Positions 17,459 through 25,498 of a stretch of DNA of 64,000 nucleotides are shown here, one piece after another. A program made the translations under genes and the position numbers. The DNA is from DATKDP01 sp035546335 (GTDB taxonomy: Bacteria > Acidobacteriota > Thermoanaerobaculia > Gp7-AA8). The notes under the pieces are model-generated. The model saw only the letters and a program-made list of their open reading frames with translations. It had not been told where the DNA came from and made no database searches. The stretch spans positions 1 to 64,000 of the forward strand of contig DATKDP010000083.1 in assembly GCA_035546335.1 (NCBI GenBank), given 5' to 3'. Every line of letters begins with the position of its first letter. Within the stretch, counting starts at the first letter, position 1.

Positions 17459-18402
17459 TGCAGCTCGGTCCCGCCATCCGCATCGCCCTTGCCGTCGCCG
17501 GTACGGTGGTGGCTCTCGGCGCGACTGGCTACTGGATGGAGCGGCAATCCACGCCGCTGCACGAGCCGGGAATCCCCTGGGGTGGCGGCGAGAGCCCTCT
17601 CGCGACGCTCGAAGGCGAGATGGTCCTCGTGCGCGGCGGCACCTACCGCATCGGAGACGAAAGCGGTCACGCCTCGGGAGACGCTCCGATTCGGGAAGTA
17701 TCACTCCGCCCCTTCTACATCGACCGGCACGAGGTGACGAACCGGCAGTACGCCCGGTTCGTCGCCGCGACCGGATACGTCACGACTGCCGAGCGTCAGG
17801 GCGGTGGATGGGTCTACCGCTCCGGCTCGTCCGACTGGGAGTACGTTGGGAGAGCGCACTGGCGTCAGCCGCTCGGTCCAGGAAGCACGATCGAGGCAGC
17901 ACTCGATCACCCGGTAGTCCTCGTCTCATGGGACGACGCGCTCGCTTACGCGGAGTGGGCAGGGCGGAGGCTGCCGAGCGAGGCCGAATGGGAGGTCGCG
18001 GCGCGTGGTGCGGTTTCGGCCGGAAGCGCCGCCGCCCATCGCAACCCCGCGGAGGACGGTTCGGCGAACGTGTGGCAGGGACAGTGGCCGAGGAAGAACG
18101 ATCTGAAGGACGACTTCTTTTATACGGCTCCGGCAGGATCGTTCGCACCGAATGAGCTCGATCTGTACGACATGATCGGCAACGTCTGGGAATGGACAGC
18201 CGACCCGTACGAGCCGGCAGATCCCTCAGGGGAGCTCCGGGTGGCCCGAGGAGCGTCGTGGTTCTGCTCGCCGAACTACTGCGGCGCGTATCGACCCGGT
18301 TTCCGCGGCAAGAGCCCCGCATCCCACGCCTTCAACAACGTCGGCTTCCGTTGCGCCCGCGACGCGGATCCGGCTCGCGATTTTCAGCAACCGGTGATCT
18401 GA
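17458..18402 (+). CDS. Membrane-anchored formylglycine-generating-enzyme-like protein
   Basis: A 314-aa protein: an N-terminal membrane anchor (about residues 6-26), then one FGE-sulfatase (SUMF1) domain. Family landmarks in order are GGTYRIGDE, FYIDRHEVTNRQYARFV, RRLPSEAEWEVAARG, SANVWQGQWP, GNVWEW and NVGFRCARD. Unlike most SUMF1-domain proteins (EgtB, SenA, PvdO and others) it keeps both copper-binding active-site cysteines, Cys270 and Cys275 (ASWFCSPNYCGAYR). It may therefore be a true oxygen- and copper-dependent FGE acting on Cys in the periplasm. No sulfatase gene is in the window. The coupled NPC-rich protein is the obvious candidate partner, but its C-X-P sites lack the Arg of the sulfatase C-X-P-X-R motif. 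Confidence 0.88.
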   Translation: MQLGPAIRIALAVAGTVVALGATGYWMERQSTPLHEPGIPWGGGESPLATLEGEMVLVRGGTYRIGDESGHASGDAPIREVSLRPFYIDRHEVTNRQYARFVAATGYVTTAERQGGGWVYRSGSSDWEYVGRAHWRQPLGPGSTIEAALDHPVVLVSWDDALAYAEWAGRRLPSEAEWEVAARGAVSAGSAAAHRNPAEDGSANVWQGQWPRKNDLKDDFFYTAPAGSFAPNELDLYDMIGNVWEWTADPYEPADPSGELRVARGASWFCSPNYCGAYRPGFRGKSPASHAFNNVGFRCARDADPARDFQQPVI

Positions 18403-18411
18403 GCCTCGAGT

Positions 18412-18435
18412 GGCCGAAGATTCCGATCTTTGGCC
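18412..18435 (+). repeat. REP-like hairpin, type A, after the FGE-like gene
   Basis: GGCCGAAGAT, TCCG loop, ATCTTTGGCC: one C-to-T change turns a G-C pair into a G-T (G-U in RNA) pair, so the stem survives. It begins 9 bases after the TGA of the FGE-like gene and would end up in its 3' mRNA end. Confidence 0.8.
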
Positions 18436-18505
18436 ACGTGGGCGCGGCAGAGATCGACGAAAGCCTGCACCAGACGCGGTAACGATCCGACGTGTGCGCC
18501 GGTGA

Positions 18506-18745
18506 CGTGATTGAAGGATCGAGATTCACGAAGACCGTCTCTGCGCTGATCGGCCGTTTCGCGGCAGCGTCAAACGCGGCGCTGCGCGATTTTTCCTCGA
18601 CCAGGGCGAGCCAGGAGGTCGCTCGCGCAGCACGATAGACGCATTCCGGCGTCACGGGCGTATCGTCAGGAAGCGAGGCGCGCAGCAGCGCTTCGTATCC
18701 GTACACGACACTCGATCCGAGCTCGACCACGTTGCCGCGTACGAG
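18506..18745 (-). pseudogene. EAL-domain (c-di-GMP phosphodiesterase) remnant
   Basis: The minus-strand frame gives VYGYEALLRASLPDDTP, then ECVYRAARATSWLALVEEKS, then ISAETVFVNLDPSI. These are the EAL signature (GYEALLR) and the following conserved segments through the FVNLDP strand of an EAL phosphodiesterase. Only about 80 residues remain of roughly 240. There is no start, and the catalytic C-terminal part is absent. It abuts another remnant on the opposite strand at 18749. Confidence 0.65.
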
Positions 18746-18748
18746 GCG

Positions 18749-19031
18749 GTGAAGGTCGTGCGGAACCTGCTCTTCCCCGTCGTGGAACTGTTCGCCGTGC
18801 TCGACGCCGATTTCGTTCCTGCTCCGAACACGCTCCTGCGCATGGTACCGGCATTCGCAGATCCCAACGCCGGCATGGTGCAGGCACGGTGGACGCACCT
18901 GAACCGCGACGATGCGCTGACGCGCGCGCATCTACCTCGACGCGCACTTCGCGATCGAATCATCGACGCGCTTCGCGGCTGGCCGTTTTTTCGGCGGCGG
19001 AATGAAGGGCGTCATGGACATGTTGCGCTGA
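18749..19031 (+). pseudogene. Family 2 glycosyltransferase remnant, frameshifted
   Basis: The frame from 18749 reads FAVLDADFVPAPNTLLRMVP, then GMVQARWTHLNRDDALTRA, the central GT2 motifs (DADF, QARWxHxN) of cellulose-synthase-like or glucomannan-synthase-like enzymes. A one-base shift near 18927 moves the reading to IYLDAHFAIE, then AAGRFFGGG and a stop at 19029-19031. The 5' third and the 3' catalytic half are missing. The gene is dead. Confidence 0.65.
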
Positions 19032-19035
19032 GAAG

Positions 19036-19323
19036 ATGGACAAGAACGAGTGGAAGGTCGGCGCTGCGAAACAGCGTTTCTCGGAGGTCCTCCGACGGAG
19101 TGAAGAAAAGCCTCAACTGATTTACCGGAGGGATGAGCTCGTCGCGGCGGTGATTCACGTCGAAGACGAAACCGAGGTTCCGGGAATCGGAGGACGCTCG
19201 ATCGGGGACCGTTTCGCCGAGGCGCGCGAGATCTTTCGGCGGGAGAGCTACCGGCTGCCCGCGTCGAAAAGGCGAAGCCGGAAAGATGGATTTTCGAGCG
19301 TGATCGATGACCTGGCTGGTTGA
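19036..19323 (+). CDS. Phd/YefM-type antitoxin
   Basis: A 95-aa protein starting MDKNEWKVGAAKQRFSEVLR, the N-terminal DNA-binding fold of Phd/YefM antitoxins, with a longer basic C-terminal tail (ESYRLPASKRRSRKDG) that would mask the toxin. It overlaps the PIN toxin gene by 17 bases, the usual antitoxin-first arrangement. It presumably represses its own promoter, but no clear promoter is visible in the few bases left after the upstream remnant. Confidence 0.82.
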   Translation: MDKNEWKVGAAKQRFSEVLRRSEEKPQLIYRRDELVAAVIHVEDETEVPGIGGRSIGDRFAEAREIFRRESYRLPASKRRSRKDGFSSVIDDLAG

Positions 19324-19702
19324 CACGAACGTCATCAGCGAGCTCGTGCGCCCGCGCCCGAATCGCGGCGTGATGGATTGGGCGGATACGGTCGGCCGGA
19401 TCTCGCTGAGTGTGGTCAGCTACGAAGAAATCATGTACGGCCTCACCTGGAAGCCGAAGGCGTCCATCCGGAAATGGTTCGAGCAATTCGTGAACGAGGC
19501 TTGTGAGCTGCTACCGATCAGCGCAGCGATCGCGGAGCGGGCGGGACGTTCGAGGGGACGCCTGAAAGCGGCGGGCGTCACGAGAACGCAGGCCGACATG
19601 CTGATCGCGGCGACGGCGCATGTTCACCGGCTCACGCTCGTCACGCGGAACGTCGCTGACTTCGACGGGTGTGAGGTTCGCCTCCTGAACCCGTTCACCT
19701 GA
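19307..19702 (+). CDS. vapC: VapC/FitB-type PIN ribonuclease toxin
   Basis: A 131-aa PIN-domain endoribonuclease: MTWLVDTNVISELVRPRP carries the first acidic residue (Asp6), followed by SVVSYEEIMYGL, TQADMLIAATAHVHRLTLVT, and the closing TRNVADFDG that includes the last Asp. All acidic positions expected for Mg-dependent cleavage are present, so it looks functional. It is encoded with, and would be held inactive by, the overlapping antitoxin. Closest to the FitB-like branch by eye. The RNA target is unknown. Confidence 0.88.
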   Translation: MTWLVDTNVISELVRPRPNRGVMDWADTVGRISLSVVSYEEIMYGLTWKPKASIRKWFEQFVNEACELLPISAAIAERAGRSRGRLKAAGVTRTQADMLIAATAHVHRLTLVTRNVADFDGCEVRLLNPFT

Positions 19703-19735
19703 CAGGCGAACCGGGAGGGTCATGGAGGGTTGAAA

Positions 19736-19933
19736 TTGGGCACCGCGAAACAGTGGGAAGATCCGATCGTCGCGGAAACGCATGCCGCGCGGCAGGAGCT
19801 GATCGAGGAGGTCGGCAACGACGTCGATGCGCTGTTCGGCTATCTCATGCAGCGTGAGGGCTCGCATCCCGACAAGGTGGTCGACCTCCCGCCTCGCCGC
19901 GTTCCAGCAACCGCCGCGAACAGGACTCCATGA
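19736..19933 (+). CDS. Small antitoxin-like protein
   Basis: A 65-aa protein (KQWEDPIVAETHAARQELIE, then VGNDVDALFGYLMQRE and VVDLPPRRVP). This is a small family typically encoded next to toxin genes; I recognise the DPIVxExxxxRQ and PPRR patterns but know no function. TTG 19736 is chosen because GGAGGG lies 6 bases upstream; TTG 19730 is too close to that site. It follows the VapC gene by 33 bases and could belong to the same module, without a toxin of its own. Confidence 0.55.
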   Translation: MGTAKQWEDPIVAETHAARQELIEEVGNDVDALFGYLMQREGSHPDKVVDLPPRRVPATAANRTP

Positions 19934-19949
19934 CGGGTTGACGCGAGCT

Positions 19950-20261
19950 TCATGCCTCGTTGTTCGGCAGAAATTGTGAAAACAGCGCGCGCCGCATCGC
20001 CTGCGCATCTTCGGCAGCGGGATTGTCCGCCGCGATGACGACTTCGAACGATGGCCCGAGGGCGAAGGCCGCTCCGCTCAGCAGGTGCGGACTGGTGCTC
20101 GGCGATTGATGCACTTGGCCGGAGATCGCTCGTACGAGCTTGTCGGCTTTTGATTCGAGCTCGGTGTCGCCCGTCATTCGGGCGATGCGCAACAGATTGA
20201 GGAACTGAACCGAATTTCCCGAGGGGACCGCGCCGTCGTAAACCTCCTTCGGCCGCGCCAG
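19950..20261 (-). pseudogene. YyaL/DUF255 thioredoxin-domain protein remnant (C-terminal 103 residues)
   Basis: The minus-strand frame gives RPKEVYDGAVPSGNSVQFLN, then IARMTGDTELESKADKLVRA, then SPHLLSGAAFALGPSFEVVI and a normal end (FLPNNEA). This is the C-terminus of the about 680-residue YyaL/SPATA20-like protein (N-terminal thioredoxin domain plus a six-hairpin barrel). Everything upstream is gone and replaced by the DUF4143 ATPase remnant on the other strand. Confidence 0.7.
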
Positions 20262-20309
20262 CTGTGAGCGGTTCGCGAGGGACCAGAACGCAGGGATCCT
20301 CGCCTGAGC

Positions 20310-20982
20310 AATGAATGGAGACGGCAATTCATCCGGACATTTCTGGAACGAGACCTTCCGGCTCTGGGGATCGGAATCGCGTCGGAAACGATGCGCCGGT
20401 TCTGGCAGATGCTGGCGCACTATCATGCGCAAGTCTGGAACGGTGCAGAGTTCGCACGGGCCTTTGGAGTTTCTGCTCCCACCGTTCGGCACTACCTCGA
20501 TCTGCTGACGGGAGCCTTCGCCGTTCGTCAGCTCCAGCCGTGGCACGAGAACATCTCGAAACGGCAGGTGCGCGCACCCAAAGTCTATTTGTCCGACAGC
20601 GGCGTCCTTCATACGCTTCTCGATGTCGAGTCGGCACACGATCTTCTCGGTCATCCGAAAGTCGGCGCGTCGTGGGAGGGATTCATCATCGAGCAAATCA
20701 TCGCCGAGCTTTCCCTCGAGGAGGAGCAACGCTACTTCTGGGCGACGCACGCGGGCGCCGAGCTCGATCTTTTCGTCCCGGGGAGGAGACGCCTCGGTTT
20801 CGAGATCAAGAGGACGGACGCTCCGGAAGTCTCGCACTCGATGCGCATCGCTCGGACGGATTTAGAGCTGGACGAGCTGATCGTCGTTCACGCGGGAACG
20901 GCACTCCTATCCACTGACCGAGGGCATTCGCGCCGTCTCCGCGCAACGGATCGGAGAAGGGCTCCGAGCGCATGCGTCATGA
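20310..20982 (+). pseudogene. AAA_14/DUF4143 ATPase remnant, 5'-truncated and frameshifted
   Basis: The frame running into ATG 20391 reads NEWRRQFIRTFLERDLPALG, RRFWQMLAHYHAQVWNGAEF, then PPW-like LQPWHENISKRQVRAPKVYL and GASWEGFIIEQI. This is the C-terminal half and DUF4143 domain of the AAA_14 ATPase family. The ATP-binding N-terminal half is absent. Near 20905 the frame breaks; the expected ending continues one frame over as SYPLTEGIRAVSAQRI with a stop at 20980-20982. Translation from ATG 20391 would give an altered 199-aa product, but the gene is degraded. Confidence 0.7.
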
Positions 20983-21085
20983 CATCGTGACACTTCAGGA
21001 GTGGCGAGCGAGACAAACCAAAGATCCGGAGATGACCGCGGCCTGTACCATGAGAGCTCGCATCTCCTTTCTCACACACGCTCGA

Positions 21086-21256
21086 TCAATCGAGCTCGGC
21101 TTCGAGCTCGACGCCCAGCCCGAGGGCGATCCGGTTGACGAAATTGAAGTACGCCGTCACGGCGGCTGCCGCGTGAATCCCCTCGTCACCCAGGCCGGCG
21201 TTCTTCAGCTTCGAGATCTGTCTCTCCGTGCGGCACTCGACGCCGTGAAGTAGCAC
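21086..21256 (-). pseudogene. AhpD-like peroxidase-related protein remnant
   Basis: Minus-strand reading: ISKLKNAGLGDEGIHAAAAV, then TAYFNFVNRIALGLGVELEA and a stop at 21086-21088. The AYFNFVNRIALGLGVELE ending is typical of carboxymuconolactone-decarboxylase/AhpD-like peroxidase-related proteins. The N-terminal region with the CXXC centre is missing. It abuts the end of the GH15 gene. Confidence 0.65.
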
Positions 21257-21277
21257 AAGGCGTCCGAGGCGACTTCA

Positions 21278-23221
21278 TCATGGGCTTGCGGGGGATCGAC
21301 TCGCCCAGAGCGCCTGGGACTCTTTCGAAGATCGAAATCGCCCAATGCGCCCCGATTTCCGGAACGCATTCCACAACGCCAATGGACCGGCCGTCGCCCC
21401 GACCAGCCGGCGAGCCCTCGTGGCGTTGTCGGAGCGGACCGCGTCGAGGCCGTGCTGGTCCTCGAGCTCGAATAGTGTGGCGGTGTGGATGAGGGCGAGA
21501 TGGGTGAACGCCTGCGGAAAGTTGCCGAGAAATGACTCCGAGGCGGCGTCGATCTCTTCGGCGAACAATCCCACGTCGTTCGCAGCGCGCAGAAGCGCAT
21601 CGAATCGCTGCTTCGCCTCCTGTTTCCGGCCCAGCCAGAGGAGAGCGTCGACCAGCCAGAAGCTGCAGATGAGGAACGCGCCTTCTTCCCCTTGCATGCC
21701 GTCCGGGCAGCGATAGCGGTAGACGAACGGGCCGGCGCCGAGGTCTTCGACGATCGCATCGACCGTTCTCTCGAACACGTCCGGTGCAAGCGGAAAGCCG
21801 GTGAACGGAATCGTCAGCAGCGCCGCGTCGAGATGGGGCTTACCGAACGCCTGCACCAGGGTGCCGTGACTGCGATCGACCCCGTCGGAGTGGACGGCCT
21901 GAACGATTTCATCCGCGGCTCGTCTCCAATTCGACTTCTTCTTTCGACTTCCCGTGAGGCGGCATGCACGATCGAGGGCGACCCAGGACATCACCTTCGA
22001 GTAGACGTAGTGGAGTGGCTCGCCCCGCATCTCCCAGAGTCCGCTGTCGGGCCTGTGCCATTCTGCCGCGGCGCGATCGGCAAGCTCGGCGAGAAAGGAC
22101 CGCGTATTTTCACCGAGGCGGGTCCCGAGGACGTGCTGAATGTGCGCCCAGTCGAGAACTTCGCCGATGACGTCGTGTTGCGTCTGGTCGTGAGCGCCGT
22201 TGCCGATCCGCACGGGGCTGCTCGCGGCATAGCCTTCGAGGTGATCGAGTGTCCGCTCGGGCAGCTCGGGCTCGCCGTCGATGCCGTACATGATCAGCAG
22301 CCGCGGATACGAAGCGTGGCAGGCCAGGAGCAGATACTCGCCGAAGCGCGATGCCTCTCCGCTGTAACCGAGACTGGCCAGCGCGTAGAGAGTGAGCGCG
22401 GAATCACGCAGCCAGCAGTACCGGTAATCCCAATTGCGGCCCGCTCCGATTGCTTCCGGCAGCGACGTCGTCGGCGAGGCAACGAGCGCTCCGCTGGGTG
22501 CGTACGTCATCGCCTTGAGAGCCAGCGCGCTCCGCACCACGGCGTCGCGGTGCGGACCCTCGTAGCGGATGTAGTCGGTCCACTCGCGCCAGAACGCAAC
22601 CGTCGTCTCGAGCAATTCGCCGACACTCGCGCGCGGGTCCCGCGCCCGGGGCGGGTATACGAGAAGCTCGTGACGGTCACCTGCACGGACCTCGATTTCC
22701 GTCGTCGCACCGCGGTCGCCGACCTGATACGCCAGGCTCGATCGGAGCTGAGAGCCGTCTGATCCGGCGACGCCGCTCTCCATCGCCGTGAGGAGAGGCC
22801 GGTGCCCGCCGTAGTCCGTCGTCGGGTCGTACAGGACGGTGACGCCGACGGTTCCGCTGATCCCCTCCACGACGCGGGCGAGAACGGATGGCGAGCAGAG
22901 TGTCACGTAGTCGTGCAGGCTCGCCCCGGGGAGTCGTCCGACGGGCATGAAATCCGTCAGCCGGATCGTCCCGGATGCAGTCCAAAACGTCGTCTGGAGC
23001 ACGTTCGTCGCCGGGAGATACCCACGTTCTACCGTGAAGTCCACGGCGGGACGAATGTGAAACGAGCCTCCTCGTTCCGCATCGAGGATGGCGCAGAACA
23101 TCGGCGCGTCGTCGAATCTGCCGAAAGTGCACCAGTCGATACTCCCGGCACGCGAGACGAGTGCTGCGCCGTGACAATCGCCGACGAGCGCGTAATCGCG
23201 GATGGGCGAATACCTGGTCAT
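21278..23221 (-). CDS. GH15-family glucoamylase/trehalase-like glycoside hydrolase
   Basis: A 647-aa cytoplasmic (alpha/alpha)6-barrel enzyme. An N-terminal beta-domain (YSPIRDYALVGDCHGAALVS, then GSIDWCTFGRFDDAPMF) precedes the GH15 catalytic domain with WDYRYCWLRDSALTLYAL, the probable acid Glu in DVIGEVLDW and the second Glu near ESFLGNFPQAFTHLALI. Family members hydrolyse alpha-glucosidic bonds, including trehalose. ATG 23221 overlaps the SDR stop (ATGA), so the two are cotranscribed. The last about 20 residues look unlike the family and may come from sequence lost at the remnant junction. Confidence 0.9.
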   Translation of the reverse strand: MTRYSPIRDYALVGDCHGAALVSRAGSIDWCTFGRFDDAPMFCAILDAERGGSFHIRPAVDFTVERGYLPATNVLQTTFWTASGTIRLTDFMPVGRLPGASLHDYVTLCSPSVLARVVEGISGTVGVTVLYDPTTDYGGHRPLLTAMESGVAGSDGSQLRSSLAYQVGDRGATTEIEVRAGDRHELLVYPPRARDPRASVGELLETTVAFWREWTDYIRYEGPHRDAVVRSALALKAMTYAPSGALVASPTTSLPEAIGAGRNWDYRYCWLRDSALTLYALASLGYSGEASRFGEYLLLACHASYPRLLIMYGIDGEPELPERTLDHLEGYAASSPVRIGNGAHDQTQHDVIGEVLDWAHIQHVLGTRLGENTRSFLAELADRAAAEWHRPDSGLWEMRGEPLHYVYSKVMSWVALDRACRLTGSRKKKSNWRRAADEIVQAVHSDGVDRSHGTLVQAFGKPHLDAALLTIPFTGFPLAPDVFERTVDAIVEDLGAGPFVYRYRCPDGMQGEEGAFLICSFWLVDALLWLGRKQEAKQRFDALLRAANDVGLFAEEIDAASESFLGNFPQAFTHLALIHTATLFELEDQHGLDAVRSDNATRARRLVGATAGPLALWNAFRKSGRIGRFRSSKESQALWASRSPASP

Positions 23222-24021
23222 CGCGTGCGCGCTCCGAGCGCCTTCCCCCATACCGGTTTTCCTGACGCCGCGGGGAGGAACGCGTTGCCGACGATCGCCC
23301 TGGTCGTGCTCCAGGCGACGTTGACCTCGCGGCGATGGTGATCGACGGCCCAGACGACGGCGCGTGCGGGAATCTCGGGCTGGAAGATCGTACCGACCGG
23401 AGCGGCCCGGCGCGGCAGCCGGCTCTTCACCTGGTCTAACTGCGGCGTGTTGACCGCCGGCAGGTTCACCATCGTCAGCTTCACGTTGCTCTTGTCGTGC
23501 AGCAGCTCGGCGTACAGCGAATCGTTGAACCCCTGGATGGCGTGTTTGGCCGCGCAGTACGCCGCCTGGAGCGGAATGCCGCGATAGGCGAGGGCGGAGC
23601 CGACCTGCACGATCGTGCCACGGTCGCGGGGCAGCATGCGCCTCAGCGCCGCCATCGTTCCGTAGGCCACTCCGAGATACGTCACCTCGGTCACGCGCCT
23701 GATCTCGTCGGGCTGCAGATCTCTCACCGGCGAGAAGACCGAGACCATCGCGTTGTTCACCCAGACGTCGATCGGCCCGAAGGCCCTCTCGACCTCGTCT
23801 GCCGCGGCTTCGACGCCGTCCGCATTCGCCACGTCTAGTGGAAGAACGAGCGCTTCGCCGCCGAGATCCTCCACCTCCCGCTTCGCCGCGGCGAGACCGT
23901 CCCGGCCGCGCGCGACGAGTCCGACGCGTGCGCCGCGCCGTGCAAACTCCCTGACGATCGCCCGACCGACTCCTGCGGACGCGCCGGTCACGACGACGAC
24001 CTCACCCGTTCTCTTCTCCAT
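23218..24021 (-). CDS. SDR-family oxidoreductase
   Basis: A 267-aa short-chain dehydrogenase: TGASAGVGRAIVREFARRGA binds NAD(P), WVNNAM follows the NNAG position, and the catalytic Ser/Tyr/Lys lie in VGSALAYRGIPLQAAYCAAKHA. A longer C-terminal extension runs past the core. Cotranscribed with the GH15 gene by a 4-base overlap. Pairing of GH15 and SDR suggests carbohydrate or trehalose metabolism, but the substrate is unknown. Confidence 0.9.
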   Translation of the reverse strand: MEKRTGEVVVVTGASAGVGRAIVREFARRGARVGLVARGRDGLAAAKREVEDLGGEALVLPLDVANADGVEAAADEVERAFGPIDVWVNNAMVSVFSPVRDLQPDEIRRVTEVTYLGVAYGTMAALRRMLPRDRGTIVQVGSALAYRGIPLQAAYCAAKHAIQGFNDSLYAELLHDKSNVKLTMVNLPAVNTPQLDQVKSRLPRRAAPVGTIFQPEIPARAVVWAVDHHRREVNVAWSTTRAIVGNAFLPAASGKPVWGKALGARTR

Positions 24022-24138
24022 GGATACCTCCTCGCAGCCGTACCCAGCAAGTCGAGATCCAATGTCGCGGGGATGTCGACCGCTCGCCGGCGTGCTCCGA
24101 GTCGCGCCTCATGGCGACCACGAGCGAGGCCAGGGTGT

Positions 24139-24161
24139 GATTGCAGTCTCAGTCTGCAATC
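24139..24161. promoter_or_regulatory. Inverted repeat, possible activator-binding site
   Basis: GATTGCAG, seven bases TCTCAGT, CTGCAATC: an 8-bp perfect dyad about 230 bases upstream of a Fis-type HTH remnant. Its form suits an enhancer for a sigma-54 activator. There is no sigma-54 -24/-12 promoter that I can see next to it, so the role is a guess. Confidence 0.3.
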
Positions 24162-24390
24162 GCCGATGAGCACCCGCCTGCAACGGCGACGCTGTCCGGT
24201 CTTCTCCCTCGATCCTGACTTGATCGCCGGGCGGAGCGTTCTTTTCGTCGGAGTCACCGAAAACGTCGCCAGCTTCAACAATACCGCCGATATCGGCCTT
24301 CACCTTGGCCTGACGACGACGTTCCGATGATTGATGCAAGGCGGCACGCCCGAATCCTGCCCAACTGGACGGCGCCGATTCGGCGCCAGG

Positions 24391-24522
24391 CTCGTCAGAC
24401 GTCGCGTCGATCGCGCGCTCGAACAGACCAACGGCAAGCTGTTCGGCCTCGACGGCGCGGCGCAACTTCCGGGGATGCAGGCGACGACGCTCGCCTCACT
24501 CAAAGAGAAAGCCGCGAGCTGA
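24391..24522 (+). pseudogene. Fis-type HTH remnant of a sigma-54 activator
   Basis: Reading LVRRRVDRALEQTNGKLFGL, then DGAAQLPGMQATTLASLKEK. This matches the Fis-like C-terminal HTH of NtrC/FhlA-type activators (hIxxALExTxGkxxGxxGAAxxLGMxxTTLxSxxKK). No AAA+ or receiver domain remains upstream, and the stretch 24022-24390 carries no other recognisable gene. It is probably the tail left by a deletion. Confidence 0.5.
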
Positions 24523-24590
24523 CAACGCAATCACAGGCGCGCCCCGTTCGTCTTCGGTGGCGTGAGAGATTTCGATGCCTGCGAGGCGTG

Positions 24591-24863
24591 ATGCGCCACC
24601 TGCTGATCTTTCTGCCGGCTCTGGCCCTGCCAATCTCCGCATGTGCAAAGAGCGATGCTGGCGACTCGGTGCGCCGGGCGAGCCTTCCGGCGTCGTCCGC
24701 CGCGGCCGAGCCTGATTACTCCGAGTGGAACCGACTGCTGGCAACGTACTACGACCCCGCACGCGGGATGAACTATGCGGGATTGAAAGCAAGCGATCTC
24801 GCTGGAGGCCATGAGAGATGGTGTCGAACGGAAAGACAGCAGGGAAGAAGATCGCGCTCCTGA
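24591..24863 (+). pseudogene. DUF547 lipoprotein, 3'-truncated
   Basis: ATG 24591 opens a lipoprotein signal (MRHLLIFLPALALPISAC, lipobox ISAC) and the start of a DUF547 domain (PDYSEWNRLLATYYDPARGM, then NYAGLKASDLAG). The rest of the about 250-residue domain is missing. After about 24800 the frame runs into the ribosome binding site and start of the next gene and stops at 24863. A deletion seems to have fused its 5' end to the leader of the VTT gene. Confidence 0.6.
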
Positions 24864-25498
24864 CGGGCGCCGCCGGCGTCGCAGTGGTGGCGTTCCTGGT
24901 CCTGCGCAGCCGAGGGGTCGATCCGCGCCAGATCGGAGAATGGCTCGCCGGCGCCGGCGACCGCTGGTGGGCGCCCGTTGCCTTCATCGGGCTTTACGCA
25001 TTGTTCAACACGACCCTCCTGCCGGCCACCGCGCTCACGCTCACGGCCGGCGTGGTGTGGGGCTGGTTCGTGGGAGGCTTGTGGGTCCTTGCGGCATCGA
25101 CGATCGGTTCCGCAATTCCCTACTGGATCGCCTGGTCCGGATCCGGCTGGGTCGAAGAGGTGATGAGCCGAAAGGCGCCGCGCATGCTCGGCGCGCTGAA
25201 GAAGGAGGGCTTCATGACCCTGCTCCTGCTGCGCCTGATTCCGGTCATTCCCTACAACATCCTGAACTATGTCGCCGGTCTCGCGTGCATCCGCCCTCGG
25301 GAGTATCTCGCCGCGACCTTCATCGGCACGATTCCGGGGATCTTCATCTTCACCTGGCTCGCATCGTCCATCGCCGCCGGCCTGGTGAGTCCGCGGCAGG
25401 CGTTCGTCCGCATTCTGATCGCCGGTGCGCTGCTCGCAGCCCTGGCGATCGTGTCCCGTTTCTTTTCCGACAAAGTGAGGGCGAGGCTACACGCATGA
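24818..25498 (+). CDS. VTT-domain (TVP38/TMEM64, DedA-like) membrane protein
   Basis: A 226-aa inner-membrane protein with the VTT fold: an N-terminal helix, re-entrant segment TTLLPATALTLTAGVVWGWF, then LIPVIPYNILNYVAGL and GTIPGIFIFTWLASS. TVP38/DedA relatives are implicated in lipid scrambling or transport. GGAGG precedes the ATG by 9 bases. The stop overlaps the DUF3179 start (ATGA). In many genomes TVP38, DUF547 and mercuric-reductase-like flavoproteins cluster, as here. Confidence 0.9.
   Translation: MVSNGKTAGKKIALLTGAAGVAVVAFLVLRSRGVDPRQIGEWLAGAGDRWWAPVAFIGLYALFNTTLLPATALTLTAGVVWGWFVGGLWVLAASTIGSAIPYWIAWSGSGWVEEVMSRKAPRMLGALKKEGFMTLLLLRLIPVIPYNILNYVAGLACIRPREYLAATFIGTIPGIFIFTWLASSIAAGLVSPRQAFVRILIAGALLAALAIVSRFFSDKVRARLHA

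Noticed and set aside
20391..20990. Intact 199-aa DUF4143 protein
   Set aside because: The N-terminal ATPase half is missing, homology continues upstream of the ATG, and the conserved C-terminus is in another frame, so I call it a remnant.
24109..24465. 118-codon minus-strand frame
   Set aside because: No ribosome site and no recognisable motif, and it overlaps the plus-strand Fis-type HTH remnant, which is the better match.
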